Origin: Stenotrophomonas maltophilia D457
GTDB taxonomy: Bacteria > Pseudomonadota > Gammaproteobacteria > Xanthomonadales > Xanthomonadaceae
NCBI RefSeq assembly: GCF_000284595.1
Contig: NC_017671.1
Span: forward strand, 2,761,001 to 2,825,000
DNA: 64,000 nucleotides
Direction of reading: 5' to 3'
Position numbers and translations under genes: made by a program. Below, in pieces: positions 16,932 through 25,545 of the stretch (its first letter is position 1; each line of letters opens with the position of its first letter). The notes under the pieces were generated by a model, which saw only the letters and a list, made by a program, of their open reading frames with translations, was not told the origin of the DNA and searched no databases.

Positions 16932-17312
16932 TCACGACATTACATGCACCGCACACAGCTTGTTGCCATCCGGGTCACGCAGATACGCCAGAAACACCTG
17001 CCGACCGGACATGTTGCGGACGCCGGGCGGATCTTCGATTGCGGTACCACCGTGAGCCACGCCAGCTTCCTGCCAGGCACGCACGGCCTCTGCACTGCCC
17101 AGACTGAAACTGATGGTGCCGCCGTTGGCATGGCACGCTGGCTGCCCATCGATCGGCGCGGTCACGCCGAACATCCGCCCATCCTTGAAGTACAGCAGCC
17201 GACCCTTTTCGTCGAACACACCCGGACGTGCCCCCATCGCGGCGAACAGGGCATCGTAGAAGCGATGCGCGACGTCCATGTCGTTCGTTCCAACGGTGAT
17301 GTGGCTGAACAT
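16932..17312 (-). CDS. VOC (glyoxalase/bleomycin-resistance fold) family protein
   Basis: 126 residues; start at 17312 behind AAGGAG. Starts M-F-S-H-I-T-V-G-T-N-D-M and ends F-L-A-Y-L-R-D-P-D-G-N-K-L-C-A-V, the paired beta-alpha-beta-beta-beta units of the vicinal oxygen chelate fold. His4 and the E/N near the end are possible metal ligands. These proteins bind or isomerise small molecules; the substrate cannot be deduced. Confidence 0.8.
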   Translation of the reverse strand: MFSHITVGTNDMDVAHRFYDALFAAMGARPGVFDEKGRLLYFKDGRMFGVTAPIDGQPACHANGGTISFSLGSAEAVRAWQEAGVAHGGTAIEDPPGVRNMSGRQVFLAYLRDPDGNKLCAVHVMS

Positions 17313-17409
17313 GCGGGCACTCCTTGTGGAAAGCCGCAGTGTCGGCGAGCGCGGGCGACTTCGCAAATCGCCCGCACCGGTGCCGCCACGCCCGCGAAAA
17401 GACCCGTTG

Positions 17410-17733
17410 CTACTTGGCGGTGCTGAGCAGCAGCACCGCCGCAGTGACCAGACCGATGCCGATCCAACCGATCGGACGCAGGCGGTTGCCGAACAACAGG
17501 CGTCCGCAGGTGGCAGTTCCGATCACGCCGATCGCACCCCACATCGCATAGGCGGTGGCCAGGTCCATGTAACGCACCGCCTGGCCCAGCAGGGCGAAGG
17601 CGATCCAGACCATGACGATCGCGGCGACACCCCAGCGCCAGCGGCGGAAGCCTTCCGACTTGGCCACCATCATGTTCGCGGCGACATCGATCAGCGCCGA
17701 ACAGATCACGAAAAACAGAGCCAGGGTATTCAT
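17410..17733 (-). CDS. mdtI: SMR-family transporter subunit, MdtI-like
   Basis: 107 residues with four hydrophobic helices. S-E-G-F-R-R and Q-A-V-R-Y-M-D-L-A-T-A-Y-A-M-W-G match MdtI of the spermidine exporter MdtJI. The membrane-embedded acidic residue of helix 1, a glutamate in nearly all SMR proteins, is an aspartate here (A-L-I-D-V-A-A-N). Its ATG shares one base with the mdtJ stop codon, so the two subunits are made together, as expected for an obligate heterodimer. Confidence 0.82.
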   Translation of the reverse strand: MNTLALFFVICSALIDVAANMMVAKSEGFRRWRWGVAAIVMVWIAFALLGQAVRYMDLATAYAMWGAIGVIGTATCGRLLFGNRLRPIGWIGIGLVTAAVLLLSTAK

Positions 17734-18086
17734 CAGTGTGCCTCCCCGAGGGTGACGCAGACGATGCCCACCACCGCCAGCACCAGGCCGGCCAGCTGCT
17801 GCAGTGATAGGCTCTCGCCGAACACGGTGAGGCCGACCACGGTCAGCAGGGTCAGGCCCAGGCCTTCCCACACCGCGTAGGCCACGCCCACCGCGATGCG
17901 ACGCACCGACTGCGCCAGGAAGAAGTAGGACAGCGCCAGCGCACCGGCCATGATCAGATAACCGGTCCAGCCGCCATCGCGGGCGGCGTGGGCCATGAAC
18001 GAGGTGCCGACCACTTCGGCGACGATCGCCACGGTCAGGCAGGCCCAGGCGACCAGCGCGCCACGGGCGGGAACAGTACGGGACAT
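17733..18086 (-). CDS. mdtJ: SMR-family transporter subunit, MdtJ-like
   Basis: 117 residues, four helices, with the conserved Glu in helix 1 (I-V-A-E-V-V-G-T) and the family core V-A-Y-A-V-W-E-G-L-G. It aligns closely by eye with E. coli MdtJ, including the E-S-L-S-L-Q-Q-L-A-G-L segment. With the downstream mdtI it would export polyamines such as spermidine or small cationic drugs by proton antiport. The divergent LysR gene is the likely regulator. Confidence 0.85.
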   Translation of the reverse strand: MSRTVPARGALVAWACLTVAIVAEVVGTSFMAHAARDGGWTGYLIMAGALALSYFFLAQSVRRIAVGVAYAVWEGLGLTLLTVVGLTVFGESLSLQQLAGLVLAVVGIVCVTLGEAH

Positions 18087-18218
18087 GTGAAACTCCTTGC
18101 AGGACGGGGACCGCGCCGCCTCATCAATGGATCCACGCCGCGCGTGGAGGGTCCGGAACGCCCCTCGCAGACAGGGGCGACGGGGGTTAGTATCATCGCC
18201 TTTTACGGTGGTATCAAA

Positions 18219-19100
18219 ATGGATTCCATCGACAGGAGCGATGGATCAATGCCCTATTCCCCTGAATCCCTACAGGCCTTCGTGGAAGCCGCCGCGCTGG
18301 GCTCGTTCTCGGCCGCGGCACGCCGGCTGGGCAAGACCCAGTCGACGGTCAGCACCGCCATTGCCCACCTGGAAGCCGACCTCGGCGTGAGCCTGTTCGA
18401 CCGCAGCGGGCGCTACCCGCGGCTGACCGAGGCCGGGCGCCAGGTGCTGGGCCACGCACAGGAGATCCTGGCCGCCGATGCGCGCCTGCAGCAGTTGAGC
18501 GTGCGCCTGTCCGCGCCGGTCGAGCCGCGCCTGACCGTGGTGTTTTCCGATGTCTACCAGCTGGATCCGGAGCAGCGGATCCTGCAGCGCTTCGCCGAAG
18601 CGTTCCCGGAGATCGAGCTGGAGTGGCTGGATGCCGAAGGCGAGGACGTGCTGGAACGGGTGAGCGGCGGCCGCGCCGCGCTGGGCCTGCTGCCCAGGCA
18701 GGAGCGCTATCCCGATGGGCTGGTGGCGCGGCCGCTGGCGCACCACAGCGAGTTGTCGGTGTACGTGGCGCGCGGACACCCGCTGGCCAGCGCCGGGCGC
18801 CGCGCCGCCGCACAACTGGCACGGCATCGGCAGGTGCGCCTGAGCGCGGAAGTCGATCAGACCCGCTTGGTCACCGGCCTCGCGTGGACCGCCACCGATT
18901 ACCTGATGGTGATGGAGATGGCCGAGGACGGCATCGGCTGGGCCGAACTGCCGCGGGCGCTGGTGCAGCGCTATGACCGTGGGCGGCTGGTGGAACTGGT
19001 GCTGCCGGGCTGGCCGCGGCGCATCCACAGCGACCTGCTGTGGCGACGCGACACGCCGCCAGGCCCAGCCGCACTCTGGTGGGCCGACGCGTTGGGGTGA
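18219..19100 (+). CDS. LysR-family transcriptional regulator
   Basis: 293 residues from the ATG at 18219 (MDSIDR); an ATG at 18249 (MPYSPES) is equally possible. The winged helix (about 12-70) has F-V-E-A-A-A-L-G-S-F-S-A-A-A-R-R-L-G-K and a substrate-binding domain follows. It diverges from mdtJI across 132 bp, which contains an imperfect GTATCA-rich dyad just before the start, so it probably controls the SMR pair. The stop codon touches the long inverted repeat at 19100. Confidence 0.85.
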   Translation: MDSIDRSDGSMPYSPESLQAFVEAAALGSFSAAARRLGKTQSTVSTAIAHLEADLGVSLFDRSGRYPRLTEAGRQVLGHAQEILAADARLQQLSVRLSAPVEPRLTVVFSDVYQLDPEQRILQRFAEAFPEIELEWLDAEGEDVLERVSGGRAALGLLPRQERYPDGLVARPLAHHSELSVYVARGHPLASAGRRAAAQLARHRQVRLSAEVDQTRLVTGLAWTATDYLMVMEMAEDGIGWAELPRALVQRYDRGRLVELVLPGWPRRIHSDLLWRRDTPPGPAALWWADALG

Positions 19101-19183
19101 AAAAGGGGACGGAGGGGATTAAGTCGTTTGTGCCCCGGCGGTACTGGGGCACAAACGACTTAATCCCCTCCGTCCCCTTTTTA
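19100..19183. terminator. Long inverted repeat filling a convergent junction (family copy A)
   Basis: Left arm AAAAAGGGGACGGAGGGGAT then TAAGTCGTTTGTGCCCC, an 11-nt loop and the exact reverse complement ending in TTTTT. Arms are about 37 nt. It fills the entire gap between the LysR stop and the M14 peptidase stop; each strand ends in a U-run after a GC-rich stem, so it should stop transcription in both directions. Other copies are at 26375 and 49588, with a half copy at 24163. Confidence 0.85.
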
Positions 19184-19187
19184 TCTG

Positions 19188-20108
19188 TCAGCGATGGGCG
19201 AGCGCGTAATCCAGTGCCGCGCACACCGCTGCCACCTGTGCGTCGTTGCACTGCTGCGGGGTTGCCCGCGGGCTGTCCGGGTAGACCTCGGTGGTGGTGG
19301 TGTACTTCGCGCCGGTAATGCCGGCGCACAGGCCCAGCTTTACCAGCGGATACTCGATCACGCCGTGGGCGATCACCGGCGAACCGATGATCTCGCCTTT
19401 GTCGTCGGCGGGGGCGATATGGGTGACCTTCTCCACGGCGGCAATGACCGCCTGCTGGAAGGCCGGCTGCGGGGCCTCGCTGTCATCCACCAGGTAGAAG
19501 CCATCCGGAATCAGGCCCGGCTCGAACGGCTTGCCATCACGCGCGGCCAGCGCCGGGCGGAACTCGCTTTCATCACTGTCGGTGGTCTCGTGCAGGTCGA
19601 TGTGCAGCACGAACTGGCCCTTGATCGGTGCAACCAGCTCGATCAGCGCGGTCGACTCGCGGGCCGGGCCATCGGCGCGGAAGTTGCGGTTCGGGTCGAT
19701 CGCATCGAAGTTCCAGCGGTTGATGCGCTCGAAGCCCCACGGATTCACGCACGGCGCCACCAGCAGGTTGGCCTTGCCGGCATAGTCGGCGGCGTGCTTT
19801 TCGAGGAACTCCAGCGCGCCCATCACGCCACTGGTCTCATAGCCGTGCACGCCACCGGTAACCAGCGCGGCGGGCAGCGCCGGGTTCCAGTCGCGGCTGC
19901 GCAGGGCGAACAACGTATAGGTCTCGCCAGCGTAGTCGAGCCGGCCATAGGCCACCTTGTCGAAACGCGAGGCCAGCGCCTCGATGCGCGGCAGCACCTC
20001 CTGGTCATAGCGACGCAGGCGCTGCTGGCGACCACGCCACAGCTCCCGTTCCGCCGCTCCCCACGGCTGGCCAGGGGTTCCGACGGGGTAGAAGGCGGCT
20101 TGGGACAT
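19188..20108 (-). CDS. M14-family metallocarboxypeptidase
   Basis: 306 residues with start at 20108 (MSQAAFY). Zinc ligands are visible as H-G-Y-E in V-T-G-G-V-H-G-Y-E (HxxE) and the later H in L-H-I-D-L-H-E-T-T. N-P-W-G-F-E-R and D-P-N-R-N-F-R form the substrate-binding loop of the M14 fold. The catalytic Glu is probably in T-T-T-E-V-Y near 280. No signal peptide, so a cytosolic peptidase or amidohydrolase. Related to aspartoacylase/DUF2817-type members; substrate unknown. Confidence 0.8.
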   Translation of the reverse strand: MSQAAFYPVGTPGQPWGAAERELWRGRQQRLRRYDQEVLPRIEALASRFDKVAYGRLDYAGETYTLFALRSRDWNPALPAALVTGGVHGYETSGVMGALEFLEKHAADYAGKANLLVAPCVNPWGFERINRWNFDAIDPNRNFRADGPARESTALIELVAPIKGQFVLHIDLHETTDSDESEFRPALAARDGKPFEPGLIPDGFYLVDDSEAPQPAFQQAVIAAVEKVTHIAPADDKGEIIGSPVIAHGVIEYPLVKLGLCAGITGAKYTTTTEVYPDSPRATPQQCNDAQVAAVCAALDYALAHR

Positions 20109-20195
20109 GGCGGATCTCGGCGAGTCAGGAAGCAATCGCCCATTTTACCACCGGGGCAACGGCATGAACCCGACGCGCATTCCATTGGCGAATGG

Positions 20196-20217
20196 AATCA
20201 GCAATAATTCTCATTTA
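20196..20217 (+). promoter_or_regulatory. Candidate Fur box before the FecA-like receptor
   Basis: AATCAGCAATAATTCTCATT resembles the Fur operators of iron-citrate receptor genes (AATAATTCTTATT type), with the GCAATAATTCTCATTT core in place. It lies about 25 bp before the ATG at 20240, so Fur-iron would repress in iron-rich cells. Confidence 0.65.
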
Positions 20218-20239
20218 CGACCTTCCACAGCCTGCACCG

Positions 20240-22321
20240 ATGCCCATCCACGCCCTGCAACCGGCCCGCCTGCCCCTGGCCGCCGCCCTCACCCTGTGCC
20301 TGCTTCCGGCCGCCAGCGTCTTCGCCCAGGACGGCGCTACCACGCTCGACAGCATCCAGGTCTCTGGCAGCTGGCTGGGTACCGGCCTGCATGACAGCGT
20401 GAAGCGCTTCGCCGGCGCGCGCACGGTGGTCGACCGCCAGCGCATCGAGGCCAGCGGCGCGGCCAGCATCGGCGATGCCATGCGCCGCATCCCCGGCGTG
20501 CAGGTCACCGACAACTCCGGTACGGCCGGCAGCTCGGTCTCGCTGAACATCGGCGTGCGCGGCCTGACCGGGCGCTACTCGCCGCGCTCGACCGTACTGC
20601 TGGACGGCGTACCGCTGGCGGTGGCGCCGTATGGTCAGCCGCAGCTGTCGTTCGCGCCGACCAGCCTGTCCAACATCGAATCGATCGACGTGGTGCGCGG
20701 CGGCGGCGCGGTGCGCTACGGCCCGCAGAACGTGGGCGGCATCATCAACTTCAGCACCCGCGCCATTCCCACCGAGGCAGGCCTGCACGGCGAAGCGGGC
20801 GTGCGCTACACCGCCTACGACCATGGCGGCGGTGACAGCACCCAGTACAACGCCTTCCTCGGCGGTACCGGCGACAACGGCCTGGGCGCGGCCCTGCTGT
20901 ACTCCGGCCAGGACGGGCGTGGCTGGCGCCAGGGCAGCGATGACCGCTTCAACGACCTGGCGCTGAAGTTCGCCTATGCCATCGACGCGCAGCAGGAACT
21001 GCGTGCCAAGCTGTCGTACTACGATGTGCGCTCGCTGACCCCGGGCGGCCTGACCCGCGCCCAGTACGAGGCCGACCCGTTCCAGAACACCCGCTCCACC
21101 GATTTCTGGAAGGGCCACCGCACCGGCATCGACCTGGGCTACACCAACACGCTGTCGGCCAACAGCGAATTCGAGGTGCTGGCCTATTACAACGAAAGCA
21201 GCCGCGCCAGCTCGCTGATCAACGCGGCCAATACCCAGTTGACCGTGCAGCCGCGCGATTACCGCGTGCTTGGCATCGAGCCGCGCTATACCCAGCGCCT
21301 GCATTGGGGCAGCACGGTGCACGACATCACCGCCGGCTACCGCTTCCTGCGCGAACGGGGCAACGACCGCAGCTACACCGTCAGCCGCCGCACCGGCGTG
21401 GCCAGTGCCACCACCCGTTTCGACAACGCGACCGATGCCCATGCGTTCTACATCGACGACCGCATCGCGATCGGCCAATGGCGGATCACCCCGGGCGTGC
21501 GCATGGAATGGATCGACATGGACCGCCGCCAGGCCGGTGGCACGGCGACCTTCAGCAGCCGCAACGACAAGGCCCTGCCCTCGCTCAACATCGCCTACCT
21601 GCTGACGCCGCGGCTGACTGTGTTCGGCAACTACACCACCTCGTTCGGGCCGGTGCAGAACATCCAGCTCAATTCGCAGACGGCCAGCAACCCGCTGAAC
21701 CCGGAAATCGCCAAGACCACCGAACTGGGCGCGCGCTGGCAGGACGGTGCACTGCGCGCGGAAGTGACCGTGTTCAAGATGCGCTTCGACAACCAGATCC
21801 TGCAGGTGCCGGGGATCACCCCACCGACCTTCCAGAACATCGGCGCCACCGACCACAAGGGCGTGGAGAGCGCGCTGGAGTACCACTTCGCCGAGGACAG
21901 TGCGCTGGCCGGGCTGGAGCTGTACGCCAACTACACCTGGACCCAGGCGATCCAGCAGTCCGGTGACAACCGCGGCCTGGACGTGCCCTTCTACTCGCGC
22001 GACACCGACAGCGTCGGCGCCCGCTACGCACTGGCCGGCTGGACCTTCAATGTCTCCAGCACCCACCAGAGCGGCCAGTTCTCCGATGCCGCCAACACCT
22101 GGGAAGAAACCGCTGACGCGCGCGTGGGCCGCGTGCCGGGCGTGCGCCTGTGGAACGCGCAGGTGGCCTGGCAGGTGCCGGGGCTGGACGACAGCGAGAT
22201 CGCGCTGGGCGTGAACAACCTGACCGACAAGCGCTGGTACACGCGCAACGTCGATGGCAACGCCGGCCGCATGGTGGCCGCGCCTCGCACCTTCTACGTG
22301 CAGGGCCGCTACCGCTTCTGA
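20240..22321 (+). CDS. TonB-dependent ferric dicitrate-type receptor, FecA-like
   Basis: 693 residues with start at 20240 giving signal peptide MPIHALQPARLPLAAALTLC...FAQ. The sequence W-L-G-T-G then A-G-A-R and the plug run R-S-T-V-L-L-D-G-V-P-L-A-V-A-P-Y-G-Q-P-Q-L-S match FecA closely from memory. Unlike E. coli FecA it has no N-terminal signalling domain of about 80 residues, and no fecIR genes are near, so control is probably through Fur alone. The barrel ends G-R-Y-R-F. Substrate is inferred from the plug; a different iron-carboxylate chelate is possible. Confidence 0.85.
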   Translation: MPIHALQPARLPLAAALTLCLLPAASVFAQDGATTLDSIQVSGSWLGTGLHDSVKRFAGARTVVDRQRIEASGAASIGDAMRRIPGVQVTDNSGTAGSSVSLNIGVRGLTGRYSPRSTVLLDGVPLAVAPYGQPQLSFAPTSLSNIESIDVVRGGGAVRYGPQNVGGIINFSTRAIPTEAGLHGEAGVRYTAYDHGGGDSTQYNAFLGGTGDNGLGAALLYSGQDGRGWRQGSDDRFNDLALKFAYAIDAQQELRAKLSYYDVRSLTPGGLTRAQYEADPFQNTRSTDFWKGHRTGIDLGYTNTLSANSEFEVLAYYNESSRASSLINAANTQLTVQPRDYRVLGIEPRYTQRLHWGSTVHDITAGYRFLRERGNDRSYTVSRRTGVASATTRFDNATDAHAFYIDDRIAIGQWRITPGVRMEWIDMDRRQAGGTATFSSRNDKALPSLNIAYLLTPRLTVFGNYTTSFGPVQNIQLNSQTASNPLNPEIAKTTELGARWQDGALRAEVTVFKMRFDNQILQVPGITPPTFQNIGATDHKGVESALEYHFAEDSALAGLELYANYTWTQAIQQSGDNRGLDVPFYSRDTDSVGARYALAGWTFNVSSTHQSGQFSDAANTWEETADARVGRVPGVRLWNAQVAWQVPGLDDSEIALGVNNLTDKRWYTRNVDGNAGRMVAAPRTFYVQGRYRF

Positions 22322-22383
22322 CGCGGTAACCGCCCGATGCAGTGACGGCGGCGACCACGGTGGCGGCGTATCATGCCGCCACC

Positions 22384-24156
22384 ATGTCACTGCCTGTTTC
22401 GCCATCGCGCCTGCATCTGGCCTTCCAGGGCCTGCGCCTGCGCCTGCGCGGCAGCGACCTGTGGTTCATCGCGCTTGCCCTGCTGGTCGGCCTGATCGCC
22501 GGCTACCTGACCCTGCTGCAGTCCGGCATCGCACGCTGGCTGCAGGGCACCCTGTACGGGCTCGACGACGGCATGCGCCTGAGCTCCCTGCCCGCGCTGA
22601 CCTGGACCGCACTGCTGGTGCTGCCGCTGGGTGGCCTGCTGGTCGGCCTGGTCAGCCTGGCCGCGACCCGGCTCAAGCGGCCCCTGCTCGATGCGGTCGA
22701 AGCCAATGCCCTGCATGGCGGGCGCATGTCGATGCGCGACAACCTCATCGTGCTGACCCAGACCCTGCTGTCCAATGGCTGCGGCGCCTCGGTCGGGCTG
22801 GAGGCTTCGTATACGCAGATGGGAGCGGGCAGCGGCTCGCAGCTGGGCCGGGTGATGCGCCTGCGCCGCAACGACGTGCGCATCCTGGTCGGCGCCGGTG
22901 CCGCCGGTGCCATCGCGGCCGCCTTCGGGGCGCCACTGGCCGGCGCGTTCTACGCCTTCGAGATCGTCATCGGCGCCTACACCCCGGCCGCACTGGCGCC
23001 GGTGGCGGTGGCCGCGCTGGCAGGTGCATTCGTGGCCGACCAGGCCGGCATCGAGCCCTACCTGCTGCCGGCTGCGTCGACGATTGATGTCCGCGCCGCC
23101 GACTACGCCATTTACGGCCTGCTTGGCTGCTGCTGCGCGATGGTCGGCATCGCGGTGATGCGGCTGATCGCCTCGATCGAAGGCACGGTCAAGCGCAGCC
23201 CGCTGCCTGCCTGGGGTCGGCCGGTGGTGGGCGGCCTGCTGCTGATTCCGCTGGCCCTGGCCAGCCCGCAGGTGCTGTCGTCCGGCCATGGCGCGCTGCA
23301 CCTGGACCTGACCACGCACCTGCCGCTGATCTGGATCGGCGGCCTGCTGACCCTGAAGTGCCTGGCCTCGGGCATCTCGCTCGGGTTTGGTTTCCGCGGC
23401 GGCCTGTTCTTCGCCTCGTTGTTCATGGGCACCCTGGTCGGCGCCCTGTTCGCCGGCCTGCTGGCGATGGCCACTGGTGTGCCGGTGATCGATGCCACGT
23501 CCGCCGCGCTGGCTGGCATGGCAGCGTTGGCCGCCGCCGTGGTCGGCGCACCGATGACCATGGCCATGCTGGTGCTGGAAGGCACCCACGACTTCCTGCT
23601 GACCAGCGTGGTGATGAGTGCGGTGCTGGTCTCCAGCACGCTGGTACGGCAGTGGTTCGGTTATTCGTTCTCGACCTGGCGCATGCACCTGCGCGGCGAG
23701 ACCATCAAGAGCGCACGCGACGTGGGCTGGGTGCAGAACCTCAACGCCGGCCGGCTGATGCGCAAGGGCGTGGCTACCGCGCCGGCCGATCTCGATGCCG
23801 CCACGTTCCGCCAGCGCTTCCCGCTGGGTTCGGGCAGCCGGGTGATCCTGATCGACAGCGAAGGCCATTACGCAGGCATCGTGCAGATTCCGCGCGTCTA
23901 CGGCGACGGCGTGAAGCCGGAGACCATGATCGGCGAGCTGGCCGAGAACCGGGACGTGTCACTGTCACCGGCCGCGGACGTGGTCAGCGTGATGCAGCGC
24001 TTCGACCAGACCCAGGCCGACGAACTGGCCGTGGTCGGCGCCGACGGCCAGGTCCTGGGCGTGGTCTCTGAAGCCTTCGTCCGCAAGCGCTACGCCGAGG
24101 AACTGGACAAGCGCCAGCGCGAACTGATGGGCGAGCGCGTCGACGACACCGACTGA
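22384..24156 (+). CDS. ClC-type chloride channel/transporter with CBS pair
   Basis: 590 residues, starting at the ATG 22384. Ten or more membrane segments, then a cytosolic part (about 450-590) with two CBS-like modules. The ClC core is present as G-A-G-A-A-G-A-I-A-A-A-F-G-A-P-L-A-G and G-F-R-G-G-L-F-F-A-S-L. The gating-glutamate motif GREGP is changed to G-L-E-A-S, keeping the Glu, and I see no canonical GSGIP selectivity motif. It would move Cl- or another anion, either as channel or H+ antiporter. Stand-alone, 62 bp after the FecA-like gene. Confidence 0.82.
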   Translation: MSLPVSPSRLHLAFQGLRLRLRGSDLWFIALALLVGLIAGYLTLLQSGIARWLQGTLYGLDDGMRLSSLPALTWTALLVLPLGGLLVGLVSLAATRLKRPLLDAVEANALHGGRMSMRDNLIVLTQTLLSNGCGASVGLEASYTQMGAGSGSQLGRVMRLRRNDVRILVGAGAAGAIAAAFGAPLAGAFYAFEIVIGAYTPAALAPVAVAALAGAFVADQAGIEPYLLPAASTIDVRAADYAIYGLLGCCCAMVGIAVMRLIASIEGTVKRSPLPAWGRPVVGGLLLIPLALASPQVLSSGHGALHLDLTTHLPLIWIGGLLTLKCLASGISLGFGFRGGLFFASLFMGTLVGALFAGLLAMATGVPVIDATSAALAGMAALAAAVVGAPMTMAMLVLEGTHDFLLTSVVMSAVLVSSTLVRQWFGYSFSTWRMHLRGETIKSARDVGWVQNLNAGRLMRKGVATAPADLDAATFRQRFPLGSGSRVILIDSEGHYAGIVQIPRVYGDGVKPETMIGELAENRDVSLSPAADVVSVMQRFDQTQADELAVVGADGQVLGVVSEAFVRKRYAEELDKRQRELMGERVDDTD

Positions 24157-24162
24157 CCCCGC

Positions 24163-24192
24163 AAAAAGGGGACGGAGGGGATTAAGTCGTTT
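24163..24192. repeat. Half copy of the long inverted repeat (family copy B)
   Basis: Left arm only, A5-GGGGACGGAGGGGATTAAG then TCGTTT, immediately after the ClC stop codon. The right arm is missing and replaced by GTAG-type palindromic sequence, so this copy has decayed or was interrupted. Confidence 0.75.
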
Positions 24193-24208
24193 CTGACACG
24201 CTGACCAA

Positions 24209-24256
24209 CCACGCGTGGCGTGGACCGCTGGACATCCACGCATGGCGTGGATCTAC
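24209..24256. repeat. SMAG-like palindromes (ATCCACGC subfamily)
   Basis: CCACGCGTGGCGTGGA followed by ATCCACGCATGGCGTGGAT-CTAC, the inverse of GTAG-ATCCACGCCATGCGTGGAT. Lies just before the mgtC-like gene and could form a structured leader. Confidence 0.7.
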
Positions 24257-24284
24257 TGTCACCTCGACCGGCTAGACTCCAGCC

Positions 24285-25001
24285 ATGCGCTTCATTGAGA
24301 CCTTCCAGGCCGGTCCCTTCGCCGACACCGTGGTCAGCCTGCTGGCCGCCTTCGTGCTGGGCACGCTGATCGGCGCCGAGCGCCAGTACCGGCAACGCAC
24401 CGCCGGCCTGCGCACCAACGTGCTGGTGGCAGTGGGCGCCGCCGCCTTCGTCGACCTGGGCATGCGCATCGCCGGCAGCGCCGAGGCGGTACGGGTGATC
24501 TCCTACGTGGTCTCCGGTGTCGGCTTCCTCGGCGCCGGCGTGATCATGAAGGAAGGCATGAACGTGCGCGGCCTGAACACCGCCGCCACCCTGTGGTGCT
24601 CGGCGGCGGTCGGCAGCTGCACCGGCGCGGACATGCTGGCCGAGGGCGTGCTGCTGACCGTGCTGATCATCGCCGGCAACACGCTGCTGCGGCCGCTGGT
24701 GAATGCGATCAACCGCATCCCGATCAACGAGGCGGCGACCGAAGCCACCTACGAAGTGCGCCTGAGCGTGGATGCCGAAGCCGTACCGCGGGTGCGCGAG
24801 CGACTGGTCGATGCGCTGGAGGCCGCGCAGTATCCAGTGGGCGATGTGCAGGTGGTCGAGCATGCCGACGCGCCTACCGACGTGATCGCGGTGCTGGTCA
24901 GTACCGCGGTCAGTGCCGACGAGCTGGATCTGGTGCTGGCACGGATGGAGCACGTGCCGGGGGTGCTGCATGCCACGTGGGAAGTCAGCACCCGCGATTG
25001 A
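24285..25001 (+). CDS. MgtC/SapB-family membrane protein
   Basis: 238 residues. Four to five hydrophobic segments in the first 150 residues include the MgtC core L-G-T-L-I-G-A-E-R-Q and T-A-G-L-R-T-N-V-L-V-A-V-G-A, plus G-V-G-F-L-G-A-G-V-I. The C-terminal 85 residues look like an ACT-type domain. Members support growth at low magnesium or modulate the F-ATPase; here the role is unknown. Palindromic repeats lie on both sides. Confidence 0.88.
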   Translation: MRFIETFQAGPFADTVVSLLAAFVLGTLIGAERQYRQRTAGLRTNVLVAVGAAAFVDLGMRIAGSAEAVRVISYVVSGVGFLGAGVIMKEGMNVRGLNTAATLWCSAAVGSCTGADMLAEGVLLTVLIIAGNTLLRPLVNAINRIPINEAATEATYEVRLSVDAEAVPRVRERLVDALEAAQYPVGDVQVVEHADAPTDVIAVLVSTAVSADELDLVLARMEHVPGVLHATWEVSTRD

Positions 25002-25004
25002 TTC

Positions 25005-25065
25005 ATCCACGCAGGGCGTGGATCTGCCGAGGTCGTGCTGCAGTGGATTCACGCCATGCGTGGAT
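25005..25065. repeat. SMAG-like palindromes after the mgtC-like gene
   Basis: ATCCACGCAGGGCGTGGAT and GTGGATTCACGCCATGCGTGGAT, the same ATCCACGC subfamily as 24209-24256, between convergent genes. Confidence 0.7.
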
Positions 25066-25074
25066 ACGCTTCTC

Positions 25075-25482
25075 TCACCCACCCGCCATGCGCTGCTGTG
25101 CCCGCAGCAGCTTCCGGAACGAGCCGCACTTCCGGGCATCCTCTGCCTGCGGGCAGGCCGCCGCACGTTGCAGGTGCCGGCGTACCCGTTGCAGCTGGAT
25201 GATCTGCTGCTGCAGCACATCAGCCTGCGCCAGCAGGGCCTCACGATCCAGCGTAAGGCATCCGCTCTGCGGCGGCAGCGATGCGCCGATCTGCTGCAGC
25301 GACAGCCCGGCCGCCTGGCCCAGGCCGATCAGTGCCAGCCGCTCCACCACCTGCTCGTCGTACTGCCTGCGCAGGCCGCGACGGCCCACTGCCTGCAGCA
25401 GCCCAAGCTGTTCGTAGTAACGCAGGGTCGAGGCCGGCACGCCACTGCGCTTGACCACTTCGCCGATATCCAGTTCACGCAC
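25075..25482 (-). CDS. MerR-family transcriptional regulator
   Basis: 135 residues. The winged helix (3-70) has I-G-E-V-V-K-R-S-G-V-P-A-S-T-L-R-Y-Y-E-Q-L-G-L-L, followed by a dimerisation coiled coil and a short tail with cysteines at C-L-T-L, A-A-C-P-Q and K-C-G-S, possible metal or redox ligands. It diverges from a methyltransferase gene across a 63-bp gap with a MerR-type promoter, so activation of that gene is likely. The inducer is unknown. Confidence 0.85.
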   Translation of the reverse strand: MRELDIGEVVKRSGVPASTLRYYEQLGLLQAVGRRGLRRQYDEQVVERLALIGLGQAAGLSLQQIGASLPPQSGCLTLDREALLAQADVLQQQIIQLQRVRRHLQRAAACPQAEDARKCGSFRKLLRAQQRMAGG

Positions 25483-25485
25483 GGG

Positions 25486-25520
25486 CTTGACCTCAAGTGA
25501 CCTTCAAGCGCCAACCTATG
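25486..25520 (+). promoter_or_regulatory. MerR-type promoter with long spacer
   Basis: TTGACC at 25487-25492 is followed, after about 20 bp, by AACCTAT (25513-25519). CTTGA (25486-25490) and TCAAG (25504-25508) form a dyad between the two hexamers. An over-long spacer with an internal dyad is the classic arrangement for MerR-family activation by DNA untwisting. Confidence 0.6.
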
Positions 25521-25545
25521 GGCGACTTCCCTGCAAGGCAAGACC

